This document shows positions 6,700 to 12,598 of a stretch of DNA of 12,598 bases, in pieces (position 1 is the stretch's first letter; each line of letters opens with the position of its first letter). Source of the DNA: Paracoccaceae bacterium (lineage in GTDB: Bacteria > Pseudomonadota > Alphaproteobacteria > Rhodobacterales > Rhodobacteraceae). The stretch spans positions 1-12,598 of the forward strand of contig JAHRVZ010000078.1 of NCBI GenBank assembly GCA_019090405.1, written 5' to 3'. Made by a program: the position numbers and the translations under genes. Under the pieces are notes generated by a model. That model did not search any database and was not told the origin of the DNA. It worked only from the letters and a program-made list of their open reading frames with translations.

Positions 6700-7401
6700 T
6701 TAGCCAATGGTCTCAACCAAATCGGCCAGACCGGCCAGATCTTTGATCGTGTGATACCGTGCAGCGGTGGTCGGAGGCTCGGCGTGTTCGATCTCCCAGA
6801 TCAGACCATGTGGCACATATACACCCCAGCCGCCGGTTTGGATTACAGGTACAATGTCTGACCGCATCGAATTCCCGACCATCATGGCCCTGTCCGGGCC
6901 ATCGCCGTGACGCTCAAATACTGACTGGTAAACAGCAGGCGATTTGGTCGATACGATTTCGACCCCGTCAAACAGATCACCCAGGCCGGATTGTGCCAGC
7001 TTACGTTCCTGATCCAGCAAGTCCCCTTTGGTAATCAGAATAACCCGATGTGTTTCGGCAACCGCCTGAACGGCCATTTGCGCATGTGGCAGCAATTCAA
7101 TCGGATAGGCCAGCATGTCGTGACCTGCGGCAATCAGTTCGGCGATGACGCTTGCCGGGACTTTTTCATTGGTCACTTCGATAGCGGTTTCAATCATCGA
7201 CAGAACGAACCCTTTAACACCAAAGCCATAGCGACCGATGTTGCGTTTTTCGGCCCCCAACAACCGCTCTGCCAGATGATCCGGTTCAGCGTGATCCGAA
7301 AGCAATTCTGCAAACCGCTCCTGTGTCAGACGAAAGAAGCGTTCATTGTGCCAAAGTGTGTCGTCAGCATCAAAGGCAACAAGTGTAAGGTTATTAGACA
7401 T
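6700..7401 (-). CDS. HAD-superfamily hydrolase (phosphatase-like)
   Basis: A 233-residue haloacid dehalogenase-type hydrolase with all four motifs. Motif I is FDADDT, with nucleophile Asp11 and acid/base Asp13. Motif II is Thr124 in ILITKGD, motif III Lys153 in STKSP, and motif IV GNSMRSD with Asp182. Residues about 18-100 form a helical cap. The likely reaction is phosphate-ester hydrolysis of a small cytosolic metabolite; the substrate cannot be told. I chose ATG at 7401 because the protein then begins MSNNLTLVAFD, with motif I at the usual place. Longer reading frames (ATG at 7428 or further up) would run across the presumed promoter and into clpS. It is divergent from clpS. No good ribosome-binding site is visible, so the start is moderately certain. 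Confidence 0.85.
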   Translation of the reverse strand: MSNNLTLVAFDADDTLWHNERFFRLTQERFAELLSDHAEPDHLAERLLGAEKRNIGRYGFGVKGFVLSMIETAIEVTNEKVPASVIAELIAAGHDMLAYPIELLPHAQMAVQAVAETHRVILITKGDLLDQERKLAQSGLGDLFDGVEIVSTKSPAVYQSVFERHGDGPDRAMMVGNSMRSDIVPVIQTGGWGVYVPHGLIWEIEHAEPPTTAARYHTIKDLAGLADLVETIG

Positions 7402-7489
7402 AAAGACGGCGCGCTTTCTCTTTTCCATTGCGATTGGACTGTATATAGTTACTGAACGTTCACAATATTCCAGCCACGAGACTCGCGCC
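7402..7489. promoter_or_regulatory. HAD-clpS divergent intergenic region with TATATA and a perfect palindrome
   Basis: This 88-bp gap must serve both the HAD hydrolase (minus) and clpS (plus). It holds TATATA at 7442-7447, usable as a -10 on either strand, though no consensus -35 is seen at 16-18 bp on either side. A perfect 10-bp palindrome TGAACGTTCA lies at 7453-7462. For plus-strand transcription the palindrome would overlap the start site, the position expected for an operator. Confidence 0.4.
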
Positions 7490-7831
7490 ATGCCGCAAGA
7501 CCCTTTTGTAATGTCAGACAATCCCGGCGATGACAGTGATGCGTCGCTGCTGGTTGATACGCGGCCGAAAACTGAACGGCCTAAGCTGTATAAGGTGCTG
7601 TTGTTGAACGATGATTATACGCCGATGGAATTCGTTGTGCATATACTTGAGCAATTCTTTGGCATGACACATGCGCAATCTTTCGAGATCATGTTGACCG
7701 TTCACAAAAAAGGTGTCGCCGTGGTTGGCGTGTTCAGCCATGAGATCGCCGAAACCAAGGTAGGACAGGTCATGGACTTTGCCCGCCGCCATCAGCACCC
7801 ATTACAGTGCACGATGGAAAAAGAAGAGTAA
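7490..7831 (+). CDS. clpS: ATP-dependent Clp protease adaptor ClpS
   Basis: A 113-residue ClpS, the adaptor that binds N-degron substrates and hands them to ClpA for degradation by ClpP. The first 30 residues are a flexible acidic tail, followed by the folded core YKVLLLNDDYTPMEFVV. The N-degron pocket residues are present: Asn40, Asp41 and His72 correspond to E. coli Asn34, Asp35 and His66, with a constant offset of 6. The core ends VFSHEIAETKV and a Cys/Glu-rich tail. The start may be ATG 7490 or ATG 7511; neither has a strong ribosome-binding site, and both leave the core intact (113 or 106 residues). Unlike in enterobacteria, clpA is not adjacent in this window. The gene is followed after 9 bp by a methyltransferase and is probably in an operon with it. 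Confidence 0.95.
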   Translation: MPQDPFVMSDNPGDDSDASLLVDTRPKTERPKLYKVLLLNDDYTPMEFVVHILEQFFGMTHAQSFEIMLTVHKKGVAVVGVFSHEIAETKVGQVMDFARRHQHPLQCTMEKEE

Positions 7832-7840
7832 ATTCGCCTC

Positions 7841-8836
7841 GTGTCCATTCGATTATCGCTGGCCCTTGAAACGGGTGAATTGGTGTTGCCCGATACAGGT
7901 ACGGTGTCTGTGCTATTGCCAATGCCCGAGGCCGACCTGACCGCGCTTGCCAAAGACCGCGTGCAGATCGTGCAACCAATGCGGCCGCATTTCGATCATT
8001 TTCAGCACTTGGGTTTTGATTGTGTCGCAGAAAGCGACGCAGCTGCGGCCGCCGTTGTTCTTTGCATCCCACGCGCAAAGGCTTTGGCCCGCAGCCTGAT
8101 ATTTCAGGCTTGCCAGCGAAGCACTGGAACCGTGGTGGTGGATGGTGTCAAAACTGACGGAATTGACAGCCTTTTGCGTGAAATTCGCAAACGGGTAACT
8201 GTGCAGGGACCAATATCTAAGGCACATGGCAAGATTTTCTGGTTCGACGCGAATGCAGCTGCGTTTGCCGACTGGGAGGCTCCTGAGATTCAACATGCGG
8301 ATGGATATGTGACCGCTCCGGGGGTGTTTTCTGCGGATGGTATTGATCCGGCTTCGGCTTTGCTTGCACAATCCTTGCCGAAAAAACTGGGTCGCCATGT
8401 TGCTGATCTTGGGGCCGGGTGGGGTTATCTGATGGCGCAGCTATTGACCGACCCAAAAATAGAATCCTTTGACATTGTAGAAGCGGATCACACGGCGCTG
8501 GCCTGTGCCCGCAAAAATCTGGCCGACCCACGACTCAAATTCCATTGGGCTGATGCGCTGACCTGGCGACCCACCTGGCGTGTTGATACCGTGGTGATGA
8601 ACCCACCGTTTCATACGGGACGGGCTGCTGATCCGGCATTAGGACGGGGCTTTATCGAAACAGCGGCACGGGTATTGACCCCAGCAGGTGCGCTGTGGAT
8701 GGTGGCGAACCGGCATCTCCCTTATGAAAACGCGCTGGCCACGCGGTTTGGCCAGGTGCAGGAAGTCGCAGGTGACAGCCGGTTCAAAGTGATTGAGGCG
8801 TCCCGCCCAATTCGTCCGACCCGCACCCGGCATTGA
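7841..8836 (+). CDS. RsmC-like class I SAM-dependent methyltransferase
   Basis: A 331-residue protein with two parts. The N-terminal half (about 1-145) resembles the degenerate, non-catalytic domain of RsmC/RlmG enzymes. The C-terminal half is a Rossmann methyltransferase with motif I DLGAGWGY at 189-196, an acidic residue of motif II in VEAD (213-216) and the catalytic NPPFH at 254-258. NPPF/Y signatures mark N-methylation of nucleobases or glutamine, and the two-domain layout points to guanine N2 methylation of ribosomal RNA (RsmC acts on G1207 of 16S rRNA). The start is GTG at 7841, 9 bp after clpS; the first in-frame ATG (7922) would cut into the N-terminal domain. The exact rRNA position modified is inference, so I give no symbol. 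Confidence 0.82.
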   Translation: MSIRLSLALETGELVLPDTGTVSVLLPMPEADLTALAKDRVQIVQPMRPHFDHFQHLGFDCVAESDAAAAAVVLCIPRAKALARSLIFQACQRSTGTVVVDGVKTDGIDSLLREIRKRVTVQGPISKAHGKIFWFDANAAAFADWEAPEIQHADGYVTAPGVFSADGIDPASALLAQSLPKKLGRHVADLGAGWGYLMAQLLTDPKIESFDIVEADHTALACARKNLADPRLKFHWADALTWRPTWRVDTVVMNPPFHTGRAADPALGRGFIETAARVLTPAGALWMVANRHLPYENALATRFGQVQEVAGDSRFKVIEASRPIRPTRTRH

Positions 8837-8932
8837 TCCGCGTTAGATTGCCCCATACAGACAAAACCCTTTTCATTTTCGCTGGTTTGGGAAACATGGA
8901 ACACAATAAAAAGACGCAGTAGGAGATCTGAC

Positions 8933-9733
8933 ATGTCCTTTTCCATCGCTGGCAAGACTGCGATCGTGACTGGCGGTGCCAATGGCATTGGCTTGGCTAT
9001 CGGGAGGCAGTTTGTCGAAAAAGGCGCAAATGTGATGTTTGCGGATATGGACGAGAAACGCCTGATTGCTGAGTTGGGTGAAAATTTGGAAGACGGCAAT
9101 GTGCGCTATTTCGCAGGGGATTTGCGCGAAAAGCTAACCATTGCCAATTTGTTATCGGCTACTTTGGATGCTTTTGATGACATTGATATTCTGGTTAACG
9201 GCGCGCGTCAGGTCATCACCTCTGATCCGCTGGACCCCGATGACGAATCGGTAAGTGATCTGCTAAACCAAAACCTGATGCCCGCCCTGCGTTTGTCGCA
9301 ATTGGTTGCCAAGCGGATGATAAAACAGGCCAAAGACCGCGAAGAAGAACCGGTCGGAAGCATCATCAATCTTAGCTCTATCGCGGCACAGCTGACCCAT
9401 CCTGATTTGCTGGCCTATTCGGTCAGTTCGGCGGCACTGAACCAGATGACCCGGTCGCTGGCCGTGGCGCTGGCCCCCAATCGCATACGGGTGAACGCAG
9501 TGGCATTTGGATCCGTCATGAGCGCATCGCTTAAATCGGCATTGCAGGACAACCAGCAATTTCGTCAGGACATCGAGCAACATACGCCCTTGTCGCGGAT
9601 TGCGTCGCCGGGAGAACTGGCAGACGCGGTGCAGTACCTTGCGTCCGATGGCTCGGGGTTTATGACGGGTCAGATACTGACATTGGACGGTGGACGTACA
9701 TTGCTGGATCCGGTTTCGGTTCCTGCGCACTAA
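8933..9733 (+). CDS. Short-chain dehydrogenase/reductase homologue lacking the catalytic lysine
   Basis: A 266-residue SDR of classical size. The dinucleotide-binding motif TGGANGIG is at 13-20, and the usual NNAG appears as NGAR (89-92). Ser149 (INLSS) and Tyr162 are in place, but the lysine of YxxxK is replaced: the sequence is YSVSS, with Ser166 where Lys is expected (TCG at codon 166). The following AALNQMTRSLAVALAP and the ending LTLDGG are typical SDR, and NAVAPG reads NAVAFG. The protein may bind NAD(P) but be a poor or altered oxidoreductase. ATG 8933 has a strong AGGAG site at 8921-8925. hemF follows after 20 bp, so the two are likely co-transcribed. The substrate is unknown. The 96 bp upstream of the gene show no convincing promoter. 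Confidence 0.85.
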   Translation: MSFSIAGKTAIVTGGANGIGLAIGRQFVEKGANVMFADMDEKRLIAELGENLEDGNVRYFAGDLREKLTIANLLSATLDAFDDIDILVNGARQVITSDPLDPDDESVSDLLNQNLMPALRLSQLVAKRMIKQAKDREEEPVGSIINLSSIAAQLTHPDLLAYSVSSAALNQMTRSLAVALAPNRIRVNAVAFGSVMSASLKSALQDNQQFRQDIEQHTPLSRIASPGELADAVQYLASDGSGFMTGQILTLDGGRTLLDPVSVPAH

Positions 9734-9753
9734 TAATTTGGGGCGGGTAAGTC

Positions 9754-10644
9754 ATGACCACATATGAGAACGAAAAAGCCACAGCATCTGACTGGTTCCG
9801 GCAAATGCGCGATGACATCGTCGCGGCGTTTGAGCAACTTGAGGATAGTCACGACAAAGGCCCGCTTTCGGATATGCCTGCCGGGCGTTTTGAGGTTCGC
9901 GAAACCAAACGCGAATCGGGTGATGGCAGCGATGCCGGTGGCGGATTGATGAGCGTCATGCGCGGCGGTCGCGTCTTTGAGAAGGTCGGGGTTAATGTAT
10001 CGACCGTGTTTGGCACGTTGGGCGAACAGGCGCAGGATGCAATGGCGTCGCGCAAAGGGTTGCCCGAGATGAAGGATGATCCACGGTTCTGGGCGTCAGG
10101 GATATCACTGGTGGCACATATGCAGAACCCGCATGTTCCGGCTGTGCATATGAACACGCGGATGTTCTGGACACCTCATGCGTGGTGGTTTGGTGGCGGG
10201 TCAGATCTGAACCCTTGCATCGAATATGACGAAGACACCAGCCATTTCCACGCCGAGCAAAAGGCCCATCTGGATCCGCACGGATTGGCCCATTATCCAC
10301 GATTAAAAGAATGGGCAGACGAGTATTTCTTTATCCCGCACCGACAACGCGCGCGCGGTGTGGGCGGCGTGTTCATGGATGATTATTGTACCGGAGACTG
10401 GGCCGCAGATTTTGCAATGACGCAAGATATTGGCCGGGCGTTTTTACCGGCCTTTGTGCCCTTGGTGCAAAAGCGCCGGGTGCAGGGTTGGTCCGCGGCG
10501 GATAAGGACGCACAACTGATCCACCGGGGTCTTTATGCGGAATACAATCTGGTTTATGACCGGGGCACCAAATTTGGTCTGGCGACCGGGCATGATGCAA
10601 ATGCGGTATTGATGAGCCTGCCACCGATGGCCAAATGGGTCTAG
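9754..10644 (+). CDS. hemF: Oxygen-dependent coproporphyrinogen III oxidase
   Basis: A 296-residue HemF. Family signatures are clear: GGRVFEKVGVNVS (71-83), the conserved HMN segment at 132-134, WFGGGSDLNP at 145-154 (usually DLTP), RGVGGVFMDD at 201-210 and EYNLVYDRGTKFGL near 263-276. The enzyme uses O2 to decarboxylate two propionates of coproporphyrinogen III to give protoporphyrinogen IX, in the cytosol. The protein stops right after SLPPMAKWV, whereas E. coli HemF continues for roughly 28 residues after the equivalent position. The N-terminus is correspondingly longer, so total length is normal. I regard this as lineage variation, not truncation. It lies 20 bp behind the SDR gene and converges with a desaturase gene. 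Confidence 0.95.
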   Translation: MTTYENEKATASDWFRQMRDDIVAAFEQLEDSHDKGPLSDMPAGRFEVRETKRESGDGSDAGGGLMSVMRGGRVFEKVGVNVSTVFGTLGEQAQDAMASRKGLPEMKDDPRFWASGISLVAHMQNPHVPAVHMNTRMFWTPHAWWFGGGSDLNPCIEYDEDTSHFHAEQKAHLDPHGLAHYPRLKEWADEYFFIPHRQRARGVGGVFMDDYCTGDWAADFAMTQDIGRAFLPAFVPLVQKRRVQGWSAADKDAQLIHRGLYAEYNLVYDRGTKFGLATGHDANAVLMSLPPMAKWV

Positions 10645-10662
10645 GTCGCCTGCGATGTGGGT

Positions 10663-10684
10663 GATTTAAGGCGGGCGGTAAATC
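10663..10684. repeat. Short inverted repeat in the hemF-desaturase convergent gap
   Basis: GATTTA (10663-10668) and TAAATC (10679-10684) pair perfectly around a 10-base GC-rich loop in the 40-bp gap between two convergent stop codons. The position suits a bidirectional terminator, but the stem is short and AT-rich and no T-run follows, so terminator function is doubtful. Confidence 0.25.
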
Positions 10685-11623
10685 CTATCGCCAACCGGCT
10701 TCTGCCAGCGCCTGCCCATAATTGTCGGCAATCCGCATTTGTGATTCCAGACCCTTATTAACAAGCAATTTATGCATGTTAGCTAATTTCCAACAAGGCA
10801 CATGCATCACCAGATGGTGCTCTAGATGAAAATTCACCCAATAGGGCGCGACCAACAGGCGCGCCAGTGGTCCCGCCTTGGTTGTTCGCACGTTCTGCAT
10901 CGGGTTTTCGGATATTTCGGTGGCACCATGTTCTGCGATGTTGCGCACACGCAGGACAAACTGGAACCATGTCAGAAACGGCAACAGCCAGAACGCCAGA
11001 CCCCACCACCAACTACCAATCAATCCCATCAAGACAATTACGCCGATAAACACGGGAAATGACTTCCACAAATCCCGCGCCTTAAAGGCCTGTGCAAAAT
11101 CCGAAGCCGCCGCTTTGACCGCCTCATCATCCCCGGCCAGCCGAACCGACATGGCGATCTGGGCGGCTAGTTGTTTCACACCTGTCTGGCCGGTCAGATC
11201 ACGGGTGAATTTTCGCTTTAGGCTGGCTTTGGTGGTGGGAAATTTTAACGACAAAACCAGATCAGGGTCTTTATCGGTCTGGGTGAACCGGTGATGCGTC
11301 AGGTGATAGTGACGATAGGTGCCAAGTTCAGCCAAAATTGGTCGGCCACATAACCATTCGCCTGCAAATTCGTTAAAGGCGCGGGTCTTGAACAGGGCGT
11401 TATGGGCCGCGTCATGCATCAGGATCGCCAAGCCCAGCTGGCGTGATCCAATCACCATGACTGCCAAAAGGAACGTCAGCACATTTGACCAAAGCGCAAA
11501 TAAAGTAATCGCCAGTGCAATGGTGCCCCAGCAATGTAGCAGCAACCACAGCCCCATAGGGTCAGAGCGTTCGGCCAGCGGGCGAATTTCTTCAGTGGTC
11601 ATATAGGATTTGCCAGGGGTCAT
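10685..11623 (-). CDS. Membrane fatty acid desaturase-like di-iron protein
   Basis: A 312-residue integral membrane protein of the fatty-acid desaturase superfamily. The three histidine boxes that bind the di-iron centre are present: HDAAH (70-74), HLTHH (107-111, with a further His105) and HLEHH (266-270). Hydrophobic stretches at about 24-66 and 188-222 give the expected paired transmembrane helices on either side of the box-bearing loops. The likely reaction is O2-dependent desaturation or hydroxylation of a lipid acyl chain; carotenoid-type hydroxylases and ketolases share the fold, so the substrate is open. ATG 11623 is supported by GGAGAG eight bases upstream (11637-11632). It has its own strong promoter, lies downstream of hemC on the same strand and is convergent with hemF, another O2-consuming enzyme. 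Confidence 0.85.
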   Translation of the reverse strand: MTPGKSYMTTEEIRPLAERSDPMGLWLLLHCWGTIALAITLFALWSNVLTFLLAVMVIGSRQLGLAILMHDAAHNALFKTRAFNEFAGEWLCGRPILAELGTYRHYHLTHHRFTQTDKDPDLVLSLKFPTTKASLKRKFTRDLTGQTGVKQLAAQIAMSVRLAGDDEAVKAAASDFAQAFKARDLWKSFPVFIGVIVLMGLIGSWWWGLAFWLLPFLTWFQFVLRVRNIAEHGATEISENPMQNVRTTKAGPLARLLVAPYWVNFHLEHHLVMHVPCWKLANMHKLLVNKGLESQMRIADNYGQALAEAGWR

Positions 11624-11645
11624 GGGTGCAACTCTCCGGACCCCT

Positions 11646-11675
11646 ATTATCGCAGATCGCCATATGCTGTGTCAA
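11646..11675 (-). promoter_or_regulatory. Near-consensus sigma-70 promoter for the desaturase gene
   Basis: On the minus strand a perfect TTGACA (11675-11670) is followed after 18 bp by GATAAT (11651-11646), which matches the -10 consensus in five of six bases. The expected start near 11639 gives a leader of about 17 nt carrying the GGAGAG ribosome-binding site. It is the best promoter match I found in the window. It sits between the hemC stop and the desaturase start, so the desaturase need not depend on hemC transcription. Confidence 0.7.
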
Positions 11676-11691
11676 ATAATGCGCTATGTCG

Positions 11692-12598
11692 CTAGTTACG
11701 CCAGGCGAAAAATCCCGGTCCGGCGTGTTTCAGCAACCGATGCGCCATTTCTTTGCCCAATTCGGCCCCATCCTCAATCGGGCAGGTCTGGTCATCGTCT
11801 ACTGCTTCGGACCCGTTGGGCCGCAACACTTGCCCGCGCAGGCGCAATGTGTTGCCATCCAATTCGGCCAGTCCCGCAATCGGAGTTTCGCACGACCCGT
11901 CCAAAGCGGTCAAAAATGCCCGTTCAGCGGCCAGTCTTTGCGCTGTTTCAGTGTCCTGGATTGCCGCCAACAAATCGGGCACCCGATAGTCGTCAACACG
12001 CCTTTCAATCCCGATTGCCCCCTGAGCAACCGCCGGAAGCATATCGCTGACAGCAATTGCCGTTGCAGGTACGTCGGTAATTTCCAGCCTCTTTAGCCCA
12101 GCCATCGCCAAAAACGTACATTTCGCCACGCCCTCATCCAGCTTTTTCAACCGGGTCTGAACATTGCCGCGAAATTCAACAACTTTCAGGTCAGGCCGAT
12201 TTAGCAGAACCTGCGCTTTGCGCCGCAAACTTGAGGTGCCGACAACCGCGCCGGGCTGCAGATCATCAAGACCCGTAAGCCCCAAAGACACAAACGCATC
12301 ACGTGGATCTTCACGCGGCAAATAACAATCCAGCACCAACCCAATTGGCTGCAACACCGGCATGTCTTTCATCGAATGGACCGCGATGTCGATCTTGCCC
12401 GACAGCAAATCCTCTTCAATTTCGCGGGTGAACAGACCTTTGCCGCCAATTTCCTTCAGGGGGCGATCCTGCACCCGGTCGCCCGTGGTATTGATCACCA
12501 AAATTGCAAAAGCATCCCGAGGCAGATCAAAGGCGGCAGCCAGACGATCACGGGTTTCATACGCCTGCGCCAATGCCAAGGGCGAGCCGCGCGTGCCG
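11692..12598 (-). CDS. hemC: Hydroxymethylbilane synthase (porphobilinogen deaminase), 5' end cut by window edge
   Basis: 301 codons plus stop are visible; the reading frame stays open to the window edge, and the first visible residues GTRGSPLALAQAYE are the conserved N-terminal motif, so only about a dozen residues are missing. An in-frame TTG at 12579 is a leucine inside that motif, not a start. Other signatures are KEIGGKGLFTREIE, HSMKD, GTSSLRRKAQ with the substrate-binding arginines, FRGNVQTRL, and the cofactor-attachment cysteine in DGSCETPIAG. The enzyme polymerises four porphobilinogens into hydroxymethylbilane on a covalently bound dipyrromethane, in the cytosol. It is the second tetrapyrrole gene in the window with hemF, but on the opposite strand and separated by the desaturase. 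Confidence 0.95.
   Translation of the reverse strand, partial: GTRGSPLALAQAYETRDRLAAAFDLPRDAFAILVINTTGDRVQDRPLKEIGGKGLFTREIEEDLLSGKIDIAVHSMKDMPVLQPIGLVLDCYLPREDPRDAFVSLGLTGLDDLQPGAVVGTSSLRRKAQVLLNRPDLKVVEFRGNVQTRLKKLDEGVAKCTFLAMAGLKRLEITDVPATAIAVSDMLPAVAQGAIGIERRVDDYRVPDLLAAIQDTETAQRLAAERAFLTALDGSCETPIAGLAELDGNTLRLRGQVLRPNGSEAVDDDQTCPIEDGAELGKEMAHRLLKHAGPGFFAWRN

Noticed and set aside
7453..7462. LexA-type SOS box at the GAACGTTC palindrome
   Set aside because: The alphaproteobacterial LexA site is a spaced direct repeat (GTTC-N7-GTTC); this is a contiguous palindrome without the second half-site.
7346..7489. N-terminal extension of clpS beginning at 7346
   Set aside because: It would overlap the HAD coding sequence and run through the shared promoter region; ClpS of the family starts near 7490 or 7511.
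10663..10684. Intrinsic terminator between hemF and the desaturase
   Set aside because: The stem is only 6 AT-rich base pairs and lacks a T-run; kept only as a weak inverted repeat.
11692..12579. Complete hemC starting at TTG 12579
   Set aside because: The frame continues upstream through GTRGSP, the conserved N-terminal motif, to the window edge, so the gene is cut rather than complete.
1..12598. Defence system, mobile element, CRISPR array or novel cluster
   Set aside because: All substantial reading frames belong to recognisable housekeeping or catabolic families, apart from one small DUF2794 gene, and no transposase, integrase, direct-repeat array or tRNA-linked boundary is visible.

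Overview
The window looks like chromosomal DNA from an alphaproteobacterium of the Rhodobacterales, probably the marine Roseobacter group. The basis is the style of the proteins (ClpS, the DUF2794 protein, HemC and HemF), the moderately high GC content and the gene neighbourhoods; no rRNA or other species marker is present. It is dense with genes: 12 are complete or nearly so and two run off the ends. No gap without a gene exceeds about 190 bp. I see no tRNA, rRNA, CRISPR array, insertion sequence, phage gene or plasmid gene.

Positions 1-5019 hold part of the aerobic phenylacetate (paa) degradation cluster, arranged divergently. On the minus strand, paaI, paaJ and the first codons of paaK are overlapped (ATGA and TGATG junctions), so they are probably translationally coupled. 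On the plus strand, paaZ is followed after 9 bp by a paaX-family regulator and then by a small DUF2794 gene. The 114-bp gap between paaI and paaZ is the likely control point. Together PaaK (activation to CoA ester), PaaZ (ring opening and aldehyde oxidation), PaaJ (thiolysis) and PaaI (rescue thioesterase) cover the ends of the pathway. The ring epoxidase (paaABCDE) and paaG/paaH steps must lie elsewhere.

Positions 5027-7401 carry two minus-strand genes: a D-Ala-D-Ala carboxypeptidase (penicillin-binding protein) with a C-terminal SPOR-like domain, and a HAD-family hydrolase. The 185-bp gap between them is rich in short repeats and palindromes. Positions 7490-8836 carry the ClpAP adaptor clpS and, 9 bp later, an RsmC-like methyltransferase, divergent from the HAD gene.

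Positions 8933-12598 hold a short-chain dehydrogenase/reductase (SDR) homologue followed by hemF (oxygen-dependent coproporphyrinogen oxidase) on the plus strand. On the minus strand lie a membrane fatty-acid desaturase-like gene with its own near-consensus promoter, and hemC (hydroxymethylbilane synthase), cut by the window edge. Two haem-synthesis genes therefore flank the desaturase.

I did not find an undescribed defence, mobile or biosynthetic system. The most notable signals are the SDR homologue upstream of hemF, which has serine in place of the catalytic YxxxK lysine, and the tandem 11-bp repeat and nested palindromes upstream of the carboxypeptidase gene.
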